Shown piece after piece: positions 45,289-54,064 of a stretch of DNA of 64,000 bases. Numbering within the stretch: the first letter of the stretch is position 1; the number at the start of each line of letters is the position of its first letter. The notes below the pieces were generated by a model. It had not been told where the DNA came from. It searched no databases and saw only the letters and a list, made by a program, of their open reading frames with translations. Source of the stretch: Nocardioides sp. zg-1308. GTDB taxonomy: Bacteria > Actinomycetota > Actinomycetes > Propionibacteriales > Nocardioidaceae. The DNA lies in assembly GCF_013155375.1 (NCBI RefSeq), contig NZ_JABJQY010000002.1:2418001-2482000 (forward strand), in the 5' to 3' direction. The position numbers and the translations under genes are program-made.

Positions 45289-45635
45289 GGGAAGCTCCTT
45301 GCGGGGGTGGGGTCGCGCACGTCTCGACGAGTGCCGCACGGCACTCATCGAGGCAGGGGTCGTCGCCGTCGTCGCGGCGGTGCCGCAGATGGCGGTGTGG
45401 TCCACGTCGGTGCTCAGCCGGCCCCGACCCACCTCACGGCGGAGGGATCACGTGACGGTACCCCGCAGCCGGGCCGCTCTTGCACCCCTCAGCGGCAGCG
45501 AGCATCGATCTACCCACAATGTGCTCTCGAGCGGTGTCCCCGTGGACACCGCACCGTGCGCACCCGCCGATGAGCAGACGAGGAGCTCCGCGAAACTCGC
45601 TGGTGGCCCGCCGCGGATCGTGTGAACGTGCCGTC
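45289..45635. other. 347-base divergent intergenic region
   Basis: It separates the secreted protein from the phosphotransferase. It contains a strong dyad near the secreted gene (45323-45352). The 45480-45620 part is less GC-rich than the surroundings. The frames running through it lack ribosome sites and family resemblance. Promoters for both flanking genes must lie here, but I cannot place them. Confidence 0.5.
45323..45352 (-). promoter_or_regulatory. 30-base imperfect dyad upstream of the secreted protein gene
   Basis: Arms of 14 bases (45323-45336 and 45339-45352) differ at one position and have a two-base centre. It is 35 bases upstream of the ATG. It could be a repressor operator or a leader hairpin. 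Confidence 0.45.
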
Positions 45636-46418
45636 ATGGCCGACGACGACGCACTGAACAGAGCGGCGGAGGTGAACGAGCAGCTCCGCGCCGTCGAGGT
45701 GACGGCTGAGACGGTCACTCGACCTGCCGGTCCGCACACGCGGACCGTGCACTCGTTCCTGCGGCACCTTCGGGAGAACGGTCTGGACTGCGTTCCCGAG
45801 CCCGTGTCGCTCGACGACGAGACCGAGACGCTTCGATTCATCGAGGGCGACAGCGGCGGTGACGGATGGAGGAACCAGCACGACGAGCATGGGCTGCGCT
45901 CGGCAGCGCGCTTGCTGCGGCGCATCCACGACGCCTCTGCTGACTGGGCTCCACCCCCTGACGCCGTCTTCGCTGCTCCGACGGCCGATGGCGGCGACGT
46001 CTTCGTCCATGGCGACCCCGGACCCTGGAACTTCGTCTGGCGCGACCGGGAGGCTGTCGCGCTCATCGACTGGGACTTCCTCCATCGAGCGCCCAGGCTC
46101 GACGACGTGGCGTACGCCCTCCGGTGGTTCACACCGGCACGAGACGACGAGTCGACGCTCGAGTGGCACCACTTCCCACACGTCCCCGACCGGCGCGCGC
46201 GCATCGAGGCCTTCCTGGACGCGTACGGCATCCCGGCCGACTTCGACGTCGCCGACGCCGTTGTCCGACGCATCCACGCCACCCTCGACCACCTCCGTTT
46301 CCTCGCCGAACGAGGGCAGGAACCGCAGAGGACGTGGGTCGCTGAGGGCAGCGTCGAGAGACAGGAGCTGGCCGAGATCGCGTGGATCGAGGAGAACAGG
46401 GCGTTGCTGTCCCGTTGA
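45636..46418 (+). CDS. Aminoglycoside-phosphotransferase-like kinase
   Basis: 260 residues. The catalytic loop is VFVHGDPGPWNFVW (HGDxxxxN, about 123) and the metal motif is ALIDWDFLHRAPRLDDVAYAL. The N-lobe is short, and an early VTRPAGPHTRTVHSFLRHLRENG segment matches a group of small APH-family proteins rather than known resistance enzymes. ATG 45636 was chosen because conserved sequence begins shortly after; no clear ribosome site. Codon use is slightly less GC-biased than its neighbours. Substrate unknown. Confidence 0.8.
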   Translation: MADDDALNRAAEVNEQLRAVEVTAETVTRPAGPHTRTVHSFLRHLRENGLDCVPEPVSLDDETETLRFIEGDSGGDGWRNQHDEHGLRSAARLLRRIHDASADWAPPPDAVFAAPTADGGDVFVHGDPGPWNFVWRDREAVALIDWDFLHRAPRLDDVAYALRWFTPARDDESTLEWHHFPHVPDRRARIEAFLDAYGIPADFDVADAVVRRIHATLDHLRFLAERGQEPQRTWVAEGSVERQELAEIAWIEENRALLSR

Positions 46419-46432
46419 CCGCCGGGGCGCGC

Positions 46433-46681
46433 TCAGCGACCAGCTCGCGACCCATCAGCCGAGGACCGCGCGGTGATGGCACACGTCTGAGCCAGGCCCA
46501 GCGCCCAGCACGTCGGACACCCGCGCAGCAGCACCGCGGCCGGCACGCTGAGCAGCAGCGCGAGCGGTCCGAGCCACGGGATCAGCACGAAGGCCGCCAC
46601 CATCATGGGGAGCCCCAACGCGCCCCGGACGAGATGCCGAGGAACGCTCCGGCTGGCGAACATCGTGTCGGGCTGGCTCAT
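46433..46681 (-). CDS. Small membrane protein with a CPTCW motif
   Basis: 82 residues. Two hydrophobic stretches (GLPMMVAAFVLIPWLG, LALLLSVPAAVLL) are followed by RGCPTCWALGLAQTC, a compact Cys cluster, and a basic end. No ribosome site is evident at ATG 46681; an ATG 18 bases downstream is possible. Family not recognised. It is convergent with the kinase gene. Confidence 0.5.
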   Translation of the reverse strand: MSQPDTMFASRSVPRHLVRGALGLPMMVAAFVLIPWLGPLALLLSVPAAVLLRGCPTCWALGLAQTCAITARSSADGSRAGR

Positions 46682-46885
46682 GCCGTGGGTTCGCGGCTGA
46701 CGCGGCGAACGGATGGGTCACCGACCGGACAGCACGGCTGCCCCTCGGCCCAACGGCTGGTTCGCCCACGACCCCAACGACCCCGAGCGCCGCGACGCTC
46801 CGGACCGACGGCCACCGCCTCCGTGGCGGACCCGGCATCCCCGGCCGCGCTCGACGGCGAGCCGCCGTGCTGTCAGGCTCGCGGG

Positions 46886-47704
46886 ATGGACGACGGCGAG
46901 CGCGAGAAGGCACGGATCGCGGGGGTCTTCGACCGCGCCTCGGCGACCTACGACCAGCTGGGCATCGAGTTCTTCGGGACGGCGGCCGCCGAGCTCGTCC
47001 GTCGTACTGACCCGCAGCCGGGTGAGTCGGTGCTCGAGCTCGGCAGCGGTCGCGGGGCGTCGGTGCTGCCTGCCGCCGACGCGGTCGGGCCCCGCGGTCG
47101 CGTGGTCGCGACCGACCTGGCTCCCGGGATGCTGGCGGGGCTGCGCGCGTTGACCGCGGACGTGCCGTGGGTGCAGGTGGCCGAGGGCGATGCCGAGCAC
47201 CCACCCGAGGGACCGTGGGACGTCGTGCAGGCAGGGCTCGTGCTCTTCTTCCTGCCCGACCTCCACGGCACGCTCGACCGCGTGCGTGACGTGCTCGCGC
47301 CTGCGGGACGCCTGGGCTTCACCTGGTTCGGCGAGAGCGACGACTCCTGGCAGGAGCTGACCCGGCAGCTGCGGGAGCTGGCGCCCGAACCGACCGGCCC
47401 CGACCCCGCTGACGAGGACCGCGGGCCGTTCTCCTCGGTGGCGACGATGCACGACGTCCTGTCCGACCACGGCTTCCGTGACCCCACGACCAGCACCATC
47501 CGGGTGCAGGTCGAGTTCTCGGACGCGGAGCAGTGGTGGGCGTGGATCTGGTCGGCCGGGCTCCGGGTGATGGTCGAGCGGCTCGAGGCCCACGGCGTCC
47601 TCGACCGGGCCCGGGCCGTGGCCGCCCCCGAGCTCGAGCGGCGAGCGATCGCAGGGACCTTGTCGTGGTGGACCGACATCCGGTGCACGCTGGCCCACCG
47701 CTGA
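46886..47704 (+). CDS. Class I SAM-dependent methyltransferase
   Basis: 272 residues from ATG 46886. VLELGSGRGASVLPAADA is motif I, VVATDLAPGML motif post-I, and VQAGLVLFFLPDLHGTLDRVRDVLAPAGRLGFTWFGE (region) covers motifs II-III. The early FDRASATYDQLGIEFFG opening resembles UbiE/COQ5-type enzymes of small-molecule methylation. Substrate unknown. Long upstream frame without support was not used. Confidence 0.85.
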   Translation: MDDGEREKARIAGVFDRASATYDQLGIEFFGTAAAELVRRTDPQPGESVLELGSGRGASVLPAADAVGPRGRVVATDLAPGMLAGLRALTADVPWVQVAEGDAEHPPEGPWDVVQAGLVLFFLPDLHGTLDRVRDVLAPAGRLGFTWFGESDDSWQELTRQLRELAPEPTGPDPADEDRGPFSSVATMHDVLSDHGFRDPTTSTIRVQVEFSDAEQWWAWIWSAGLRVMVERLEAHGVLDRARAVAAPELERRAIAGTLSWWTDIRCTLAHR

Positions 47705-47740
47705 CCGCTCGGGCCCGTGCAGTGACGCACCACAGATCCG

Positions 47741-48205
47741 TCAGCGCCGGCGGAACCACCCTCGGCGCTGCGGTTCCTCCACCGGCAGCTCCTCCTCGAC
47801 CGGACTCCCGAACGGCTCGAGCGAGCCGTCCCACCCGTTGACGTCCGACTGGGTGAGACCACCGTCGGCGTAGGTGTAGCGCCACTGCGAGCCGTCCTCG
47901 CCGGTGATGAGCACGGTGCCCTGGGTGACCCACCTCGCCAGCTCGGCGTAGAACGCCGTCGCCTGCTCGGACCACTTCGGGTCGCCCTGGTCGTCGGTGG
48001 CCAGGACCAGCCACTCACCGTCGCGCTCGACGGAGGTCGCGGCGTACGTCGCCAGGTCGGCGAGGGACGAGACCGGCCACTGGTCGTCCTCCGGGTCGAA
48101 CCAGCCCTGCCGGGTCGCCATGGCCGCCGTCAACGCCTCGAACGCGGCGCCCTCGTCCGCGGTGGGGAGCAGCAGCCGGCCCGTCGTGTCCACGAGGTAA
48201 CCCAT
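47741..48205 (-). CDS. Conserved protein of unknown function
   Basis: 154 residues, soluble, with several Trp (ATRQGWFDPEDDQWPVSSL, PKWSEQATAFYAELARWV, GSQWRYTYADGG). The ending EEPQRRGWFRRR is basic. It starts at ATG 48205. No family is recognised and it has no operon partner; the kinase gene upstream is on the same strand but 84 bases away. Confidence 0.7.
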   Translation of the reverse strand: MGYLVDTTGRLLLPTADEGAAFEALTAAMATRQGWFDPEDDQWPVSSLADLATYAATSVERDGEWLVLATDDQGDPKWSEQATAFYAELARWVTQGTVLITGEDGSQWRYTYADGGLTQSDVNGWDGSLEPFGSPVEEELPVEEPQRRGWFRRR

Positions 48206-48289
48206 GGCGGCGAGCGTGTCACAGCGCTCGCCGACTGCGCTCCGGAATCGCTGTGCCAGCGTCGCGCAGCGTCAGGACGAGCCCGTCGG

Positions 48290-48793
48290 TCAGGGCGCCA
48301 GCAGGGACCGCAGCGACGCAGCGACGCGGTCGACATCGACGACGCGGGACGTGTCCACCTCGAGGAGGGGACCCAGGCCGAGCGGCGCGACCTGCTCGCC
48401 CCACAGCTCCGCCTCGGTCCGGAGGCCGTCGAGGTGTCGCGGGTCCCTGACCCGACGGCCGTAGCGCTCACGGGCGACCTCCAGCGGCACCCGGCAACGC
48501 ACCTCGATGATCGGACCCGGCAGTGACCGCGCCAGCGGCTCCACGTACGGGTACCAGGTGCTGTCGATGACGGCGGCACGACAGCCTCGCGCGGCGCCCA
48601 GCAGGGCGAGCACCGCCATCCGCCCCAGCCGTCGGGACGCCTCGACGTCGGAGGGAGGCCCGACGGCGTCCATGAGCGCCTCCTTGACCGCGTCCTTGGA
48701 CAGGTGCGGGACGTCCAGCTCGGACGCGAGCGCGCCCGCCAGGGTCGTCTTGCCCGAGCCCGGCCATCCGCCGACGAGCACATAGCCGCGCAT
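48290..48793 (-). CDS. Small P-loop kinase (AAA_33 type)
   Basis: 167 residues. Walker A is GGWPGSGKTTLAGAL (about 8-22). A lid-like ERYGRRVRDPRHLDGL segment and VIDSTWYPYVEPL, a Walker-B-like strand, follow. It resembles small nucleoside- or antibiotic-kinase P-loop proteins such as chloramphenicol phosphotransferase relatives. Substrate cannot be assigned. Confidence 0.78.
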   Translation of the reverse strand: MRGYVLVGGWPGSGKTTLAGALASELDVPHLSKDAVKEALMDAVGPPSDVEASRRLGRMAVLALLGAARGCRAAVIDSTWYPYVEPLARSLPGPIIEVRCRVPLEVARERYGRRVRDPRHLDGLRTEAELWGEQVAPLGLGPLLEVDTSRVVDVDRVAASLRSLLAP

Positions 48794-48889
48794 GGCACGA
48801 GCGTGCCACGCGCCAGTGGTGCGCGGTGCTCGACCTCTGCGTCGCCGTCATGCTGGTGACGCACGGAACCTGACCCGAAGGAGACACCC

Positions 48890-49444
48890 ATGCGCGACAC
48901 GCAGCTCCCCCCGTTCGCCGCCTGGAGGTTCGTCGGCGTGGTCGACGGGTTCGAGGTGCTCTATCCCGACGGTCGACACCTGCGCGGGCACACGTCCGCC
49001 GTTGAGGACGGGCGACCGTACGCCGTCCACTACGACATCACCGTGGACGATGAGTGGCGCACCCGTGAGGTGCGGGTCAGCACCGACGTCGTCGGCGGCC
49101 CGCGCTCGCGTGTCCTGGTGTCCGACGGGCGCGGACGCTGGTCGATCGACGGCGAGGCCGCGGCCCACCTGGACGGCCTAGTCGACGTCGACCTCGAGGC
49201 GTCGGCGTGCACCAACATGCTGCCCGTCCACCGCATGGAGATGCCGGTGGGGGAGGTGGTGGCCGCGTCGGCGGTCTACGTCCAAGCCCTCGACCTCGAG
49301 GTCCGCCGGCTGGACCAGACCTACCGCCGCCGCGACGAGCGCTCGTTCGACTACACGTCCGAGGGCGGGTTCGCGGCCCTGCTGACCTACGACCCGGCCG
49401 GGTTGGTCACCGACTACCCGGGCATCGCGACCCGCTTCGCGTGA
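48890..49444 (+). CDS. Putative glycolipid-binding domain protein
   Basis: 184 residues from ATG 48890, with AAGGAG upstream. The closing half matches the Glycolipid_bind (DUF1089) pattern: DGLVDVDLEASACTNMLPVHRM, then VVAASAVYVQALDLEVRRLDQTYRR, then FDYTSEGGFAALLTYDPAGLVTDYP. Function in vivo is unknown; the family name comes from a structural relation to lipoprotein-localisation folds. Confidence 0.82.
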   Translation: MRDTQLPPFAAWRFVGVVDGFEVLYPDGRHLRGHTSAVEDGRPYAVHYDITVDDEWRTREVRVSTDVVGGPRSRVLVSDGRGRWSIDGEAAAHLDGLVDVDLEASACTNMLPVHRMEMPVGEVVAASAVYVQALDLEVRRLDQTYRRRDERSFDYTSEGGFAALLTYDPAGLVTDYPGIATRFA

Positions 49445-49476
49445 GCGACGGACGCCACCGGGGTGACGACGGCCCC

Positions 49477-50220
49477 TCAGCCCATCCTGCGCAGCACGCC
49501 CACCGGGACGTGCTTGACCACGAACCCCAGGGGGGCCCAGGGCCAGGCCGGGACGCGCGCGGACCTCTTCTCCTTCTCGATGGCCTCGACCATGGCGCGC
49601 ACGCCCTTCTCGGTCGAGGTCATCAGCGGCGTCCGCGCCGACGTGCCGGACATCTCCGAGACGATGTAGCCGGGGTAGAGCACGGTGACCTTGATCGGCG
49701 TCCCGTGCACGTCGGCGCGGAAGCCCTCCGCGAGATGGGCGACCGCGGCCTTGGTGGCGGCGTACGTCGTGATGTTCCTCGGCATCCCGCGCAGCGCCGA
49801 GAAGCTCGACACCATCACGAGGTGCCCCGCACCCTGCGCGCGGAAGATCGCGGCCGCCGCCTCGGTCTGCGCGAGCGCGCCGATGAAGTTCGTCTGGGCG
49901 GTCTCGCGGTTGGCGTCGAAGCGGCCGGTGCCCAGCGGCTGGCCCTTGCCGAGGCCCGCGTTGACGACGACCCTGTCCAGGCCGCCGAGCTCCTCGCGGA
50001 ACTGCTCGAAGACCTCGAAGACCGCGTCGTGGTCGTTGACGTTGAGCGCCTTGACCGACACGGTCACGCCGGCGTGAGCGGTGGTGATCTCGTCGCGGAG
50101 CTCCTCGAGGCGGTCGGTGCGCCGTGCGCACAGCGCCAGGTCGTGGCCGAGGGCCGCGAACTGTCGGGCCATCTCGGCGCCGAGGCCGCTGCTGGCACCG
50201 GTGATGAGGATCGAGGGCAC
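49477..50220 (-). CDS. Short-chain dehydrogenase, last gene of the hydroxy-acid operon
   Basis: 247 residues from GTG 50220, with CAGGAGA upstream. The SDR motifs are intact: ITGASSGLGAEMA, NAGLGKG, MVSSFSA and YAATKAAVAHLAEG. The C-terminus WPWAPLGFVVKHVPVG suggests membrane association. It is separated by 25 bases from the histidine phosphatase. It would oxidise a hydroxyacyl or similar alcohol with NAD(P). Confidence 0.85.
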   Translation of the reverse strand: MPSILITGASSGLGAEMARQFAALGHDLALCARRTDRLEELRDEITTAHAGVTVSVKALNVNDHDAVFEVFEQFREELGGLDRVVVNAGLGKGQPLGTGRFDANRETAQTNFIGALAQTEAAAAIFRAQGAGHLVMVSSFSALRGMPRNITTYAATKAAVAHLAEGFRADVHGTPIKVTVLYPGYIVSEMSGTSARTPLMTSTEKGVRAMVEAIEKEKRSARVPAWPWAPLGFVVKHVPVGVLRRMG

Positions 50221-50245
50221 GGGAGGTCTCCTGAGGGGCGAGGGG

Positions 50246-50914
50246 TCAGCGGTAGGTGAGCAGGTCGGGGGAGAGGTGGTCGTGGGCGTTGAAGGCGACG
50301 AGGGTCGTGCCCCGCGAGCCGCGGACGACCGTCGAGGTGCCGGTGTTGACCGAGACGGGGTTGAGCCGCATCCACAGCCCCGTGCGGGCCGGGGCGTCGT
50401 CGGCGAGCAGCGACGCACACACCCAGGCGACCGGTCCGCCGCTGGTGAGCACCAGCGCGGTCCCGCCGCGGGGGAGGGACGCCGCCAGGTCGGCCAACGC
50501 CGCCTGCACGCGGGAGGCGAACGCGGCGAACGACTCGTCGTAGGCGTCGTCGTGCTCGCCGGAGGTCCACCGCAGCGTCGCCTCCTCGAACCAGCGCTGG
50601 AAGGCCGCCTTCTCCGACTCGCCCTCGGCGGTGCTCGGCTGGTCGTGGACGGCCAGCACCTGCAGGTGGTCGAACTCGTTCCACCCCGGGTCGACCTCGA
50701 CGGCCCCCTGCAGGCCGGCGCCCTCGAGGACGCCGGCGGCGGTCTGGTGGTGCCGCCTCATCTCGCCGGCGACCACCACGTCGGGCACGATGCCGCGGGC
50801 CGCGAGGGCGGCGCCCAGCACGCGTGACTGCTCGTGCCCGGTGTCGGAGAGGTTGTCGTAGTCGGCCGCTCCGAACGACGCCTGCCCGTGCCGCACCAGC
50901 AGGATCCGGCTCAC
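50246..50914 (-). CDS. Histidine phosphatase family protein
   Basis: 222 residues. LLVRHGQASFGAADYDNLSDTGHEQSRVLG (region about 5-34) has the RHG catalytic motif, VVAGEMRRHHQTA supplies the next His/Arg, and LVLTSGGPVAW the last. GTG 50914 overlaps the kinase stop (GTGA). Members dephosphorylate small phosphomonoesters or proteins. Sitting directly after a kinase, it may salvage or counter its product. Confidence 0.85.
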   Translation of the reverse strand: MSRILLVRHGQASFGAADYDNLSDTGHEQSRVLGAALAARGIVPDVVVAGEMRRHHQTAAGVLEGAGLQGAVEVDPGWNEFDHLQVLAVHDQPSTAEGESEKAAFQRWFEEATLRWTSGEHDDAYDESFAAFASRVQAALADLAASLPRGGTALVLTSGGPVAWVCASLLADDAPARTGLWMRLNPVSVNTGTSTVVRGSRGTTLVAFNAHDHLSPDLLTYR

Positions 50915-51990
50915 GCCGTCCCCTCGACGAGGCCGTCCAGCCGCCGGCCGATGATCTGCACCGCGGACCCGAACAGCGCGTACATCTCGTTCGTGGTCTG
51001 GCCGTGGAACCAGCGGTAGTAGATCTGCTGCGCGATCACGGCCATCCGGAACAGCCCGAAGACCTCGTAGAAGCGCCACTGCCCGGGCGTGACGGCGCGA
51101 CCGGTGCGCTCGGCGTACGCCGTCACGATCTCGTCGCGGGTCAGCATCCCCGGCAGGTGGGTCGGCACGCGCCGCATCATCTGGAACTCGTCGGGGTCGT
51201 CCGCCTGCACCCAGTAGGCCATCGAGCCGGCGAGGTCCATGAGGGGGTCGCCCAGGGTGGCCATCTCCCAGTCGAGCACGCCGACGACGCGGGTGACGTC
51301 GTCCGCGTCGAGGACGAGGTTGTCGAGCTTGAAGTCGTTGTGGATGACGCAGGTCGCGACGTCGTCGGGCTGGTGCGCGTCGAGCCACGCCATCACGGAC
51401 TCGAGGTCGGGAACGTCGTCGGTGCGGGCGTTGCGGTAGCGCGTCGACCAGCCCTCGACCTGGCGGCGGACGTAGCCGAGGCCCTTGCCGAGGTCGGCGA
51501 GGCCGGCGGCCTCGGGGTCGATGGCGTGGAGCTCGGCCAGCACGTCGACGGCGTCGAGGCACAGGGCGCGGGCCTGCTCGGGGGACAGCGGGACGTCGGC
51601 GGGCCACTCGCTGCGCGGGATGACCCCGGGGATGCGGTCCATGGCGTAGAAGTCCCCACCGACCACCTCGGGGTCGTCGCAGAAGGCGACCATGGGCGCG
51701 ACGTAGCCGAAGACCGGCGCGAGGGCGGACTGGATCGTGAACTCGCGGCGCATGTCGTGCGCGCCCCTGGCCTTGGTGCCCTGGGGTGCGCGGCGCACGA
51801 CGAGGTCGCGCCCGGACGGGTAGCGCAGCAGGTAGGTGAGGTTGGACGCCCCGCCGGTGAACTGCCGCACCTCCGGTTGGCCGTCCAGGCCATCGGGAGT
51901 GGCGGCATGGGCGCGGAGCCAGTCGGCGACCCGCGCCACGTCGAAGGCGTCCTCATCGCGCACGTCGCGGGCGCCCGGCACGGCGGTCAT
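50911..51990 (-). CDS. APH-fold acyl-CoA-associated kinase (ACAD10/11 N-half type)
   Basis: 359 residues from ATG 51990. QFTGGASNLTYLL is the nucleotide loop, CVIHNDFKLDNLVLDADD the catalytic loop (His217, Asp219, Asn224), and VVGVLDWEMATLGDPLMDLA the metal motif (Asp240). FLYLVGKG-like YYRWFHGQTTNEMY closes it. This is the phosphotransferase type fused to acyl-CoA dehydrogenase in eukaryotic ACAD10/ACAD11 and found as LvaA in levulinate catabolism. Both neighbours overlap it by four bases. It probably phosphorylates a hydroxyacyl-CoA. Confidence 0.87.
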   Translation of the reverse strand: MTAVPGARDVRDEDAFDVARVADWLRAHAATPDGLDGQPEVRQFTGGASNLTYLLRYPSGRDLVVRRAPQGTKARGAHDMRREFTIQSALAPVFGYVAPMVAFCDDPEVVGGDFYAMDRIPGVIPRSEWPADVPLSPEQARALCLDAVDVLAELHAIDPEAAGLADLGKGLGYVRRQVEGWSTRYRNARTDDVPDLESVMAWLDAHQPDDVATCVIHNDFKLDNLVLDADDVTRVVGVLDWEMATLGDPLMDLAGSMAYWVQADDPDEFQMMRRVPTHLPGMLTRDEIVTAYAERTGRAVTPGQWRFYEVFGLFRMAVIAQQIYYRWFHGQTTNEMYALFGSAVQIIGRRLDGLVEGTA

Positions 51991-52772
51991 GACGCCCCTC
52001 CGGCGCCCGCCTGCAGCCGGGCCGCCTGGCGCCGCATCACCTCGTCGTAGGCCGGTCGGTCGGCCCACTTGAGGAAGTACGCCTGGCGCGCCGGCTCGTC
52101 CGGCACGATGACGTCGTCACCGGCGTCCATGCCCGCCAGCACCGCGGCCGCGATCTCCTCGGCGGTGATCGAGGAGCGCTCGACGAGCCCGGCGACGACC
52201 TGCCCGACGACCTCGTCGCTGCCCTGCATCGAGTCCATGAGGTTGGTGCGGAAGTAGGACGGGCACACCGCGCTCGCGCGGATGCCGAACGACGCGAGCT
52301 CGTGCCCGCACGTCTCGGTGAAGGCCACCACGGCGGCCTTCACCGAGTTGTAGGAGCCCATGCCCCCGGGGTGGACGAGCCCGGCCAGCGAGGCCACGTT
52401 GACCAAGTGCCCGGAGCCCTGCTCCTTCAGCATCGGCACGAACGCCTTCGTGCCGCGCACCAGCCCGAAGAGGTTGATGTCGAAGATCCACTGCCACTCC
52501 TCGAGCGTGGTGCGGTCGACCCGCCCGCCGCCCGCGACCCCGGCATTGTTGACGAGGACGTCGAGGCCGCCCCAGCGCCCGCGTACGACGTCGACCGCTG
52601 CGGCCCAGTCGTCGTCGGAGGTGATGTCGAGGACGAGGTCCATGCCGTCGGCCTCGACGCGGTCGGTGGCGAGCACCTCGTCGCCGCGGGCGCGGAGGGC
52701 CGCGACCAGCGCAGCGCCGAGGCCCGACGCGGCGCCCGTGACCAGGACCCTCCTGGCGTCCGCGGTGCTCAC
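51987..52772 (-). CDS. Short-chain dehydrogenase, second gene of the operon
   Basis: 261 residues from GTG 52772, overlapping the acyl-CoA dehydrogenase stop. Motifs are complete: LVTGAASGLGAALVA, NNAGVAGG, VASLAG and YNSVKAAVVAF. The C-terminal AYFLKWADRPAYDEVMRRQAARLQ is longer than in simple SDRs. Likely a hydroxyacyl or 3-oxoacyl oxidoreductase acting in the same pathway. Confidence 0.87.
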   Translation of the reverse strand: MSTADARRVLVTGAASGLGAALVAALRARGDEVLATDRVEADGMDLVLDITSDDDWAAAVDVVRGRWGGLDVLVNNAGVAGGGRVDRTTLEEWQWIFDINLFGLVRGTKAFVPMLKEQGSGHLVNVASLAGLVHPGGMGSYNSVKAAVVAFTETCGHELASFGIRASAVCPSYFRTNLMDSMQGSDEVVGQVVAGLVERSSITAEEIAAAVLAGMDAGDDVIVPDEPARQAYFLKWADRPAYDEVMRRQAARLQAGAGGAS

Positions 52773-54022
52773 GAGGTGTGCTTCCCGAGCTCGATCTTGG
52801 CGATGACGTTGCGGTGCACCTCGTCGGGGCCGTCGGCCAGCCGCAGGGAGCGGGCCCCCACCCAGGCCGAGGCGAGCGGGAAGTCGTCGCTCATGCCGCC
52901 ACCGCCGTGCAGCTGGATGGCCATGTCGATCACGTCGAGGGCCATGCTGGGCACCTCGACCTTGATCTCGCTGACGGCCGAGTAGGCCTCGCGGCTCATG
53001 CCCTGGTCGAGGAGCCAGGCGGCGTGCATGACCAGCAGCCGCGAGCGGTTGATGGCGATCCGGGCGTCGGCGATGCGCTCGCGGTTGCCGCCGAGGTTGG
53101 CGATCGGCTTGCCGAAGGCGGTGCGCGAGGTGGCGCGGGCGCACGCGAGCTCGAGGGCGCGCTCGGCGAGGCCGATCGCGCGCATGCAGTGGTGGACCCG
53201 GCCCGGCCCGAGCCGCCCCTGCGCGATCTCGAACGCGCGGCCCGGACCGAGGAGCACGTTCGACAGCGGCACGCGTACGTCGTCGAAGGTCACCTCGCCG
53301 TGGCCGAGCGGCTCGTCGTAGTAGCCCATCGTCGTCAGCATCCGCTCGACGGTGACGCCGGGGGCGTCGCGGGGGACCAGCACCATCGTGTGCCGCGAGT
53401 GCCGGTCGGCCTCGGGGTGCGACAGGCCCATGAAGACGAGGACCTTGCAGTCGGGGTTGCCGACGCCCGTGGACCACCACTTGCGCCCGTTGATGACGAC
53501 CTCGTCGCCCTCGACCTGTGCCGTGGCGGCCATGTTGGTCGCGTCGGAGGAGGCGACCGCGGGCTCGGTCATGCAGAAGGCGCTGCGGATCTCCGCACGC
53601 AGGAGCGGCTCGAGCCACTGCCGGCGCTGCTCGTCGGTGCCGTACTTGAGCAGGACCTCCATGTTGCCGGTGTCCGGGGCGTTGGAGTTGAAGACCAGGG
53701 GAGCGAGGAAGGAGCGGCCCATCTCCTCCGCGACCGGCGCGTAGTCGACGTTGGAGAGGCCCTCGCCGCCGTCCGTGCCGAAGTCGGCGGCGTAGCGGCC
53801 CGCGTGGGCGGCGGGCAGGAACAGGTTCCACAGTCCCTGGGCGCGGGCCTTGGCCTGGAGCTCGGCGATGAGCGGGTCGGGGGTCCACCGGTCGCCGCCG
53901 GACTCGCGCAGCCGGGTGATCCGGCGGTGCGCCTCGTACTCGATCGGTTCGATCTCGTCCGTGACGAACGCGCGCACCCGCTCGCGGAGGTCGGCGGCGC
54001 GCGGGGAGAGGGAGAAGTCCAT
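52769..54022 (-). CDS. Acyl-CoA dehydrogenase (ACAD10/11-like), first gene of the operon
   Basis: 417 residues from ATG 54022. FCMTEPAVASSDATNMAATA and VVINGRKWWSTG mark the FAD-binding middle domain. The C-terminal DMAIQLHGGGGMSDDFPLA and LRLADGPDEVHRNVIAKIELGKH are the ACAD10/11-type closing blocks. It carries no fused kinase; the kinase is the separate third gene. It may carry out alpha-beta desaturation or, as in ACAD11-type enzymes, elimination of phosphate. A palindromic operator lies 14 bases upstream of its ATG. Confidence 0.88.
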   Translation of the reverse strand: MDFSLSPRAADLRERVRAFVTDEIEPIEYEAHRRITRLRESGGDRWTPDPLIAELQAKARAQGLWNLFLPAAHAGRYAADFGTDGGEGLSNVDYAPVAEEMGRSFLAPLVFNSNAPDTGNMEVLLKYGTDEQRRQWLEPLLRAEIRSAFCMTEPAVASSDATNMAATAQVEGDEVVINGRKWWSTGVGNPDCKVLVFMGLSHPEADRHSRHTMVLVPRDAPGVTVERMLTTMGYYDEPLGHGEVTFDDVRVPLSNVLLGPGRAFEIAQGRLGPGRVHHCMRAIGLAERALELACARATSRTAFGKPIANLGGNRERIADARIAINRSRLLVMHAAWLLDQGMSREAYSAVSEIKVEVPSMALDVIDMAIQLHGGGGMSDDFPLASAWVGARSLRLADGPDEVHRNVIAKIELGKHTS

Positions 54023-54035
54023 GCGTTGACCTTGG

Positions 54036-54064
54036 CACACTGTTGAGCAATGCTCAACAGTGTG
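54036..54064. promoter_or_regulatory. 29-base perfect palindrome between operon and TetR gene
   Basis: Arms 54036-54049 and 54051-54064 are exact complements around the single base 54050. The inner core is TGTTGAGCA-A-TGCTCAACA. The TetR ATG begins at the central base, so the operator covers the start codon. Repressor binding would block transcription in both directions. AAGGT just before the minus-strand ATG serves the acyl-CoA dehydrogenase. Confidence 0.85.
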
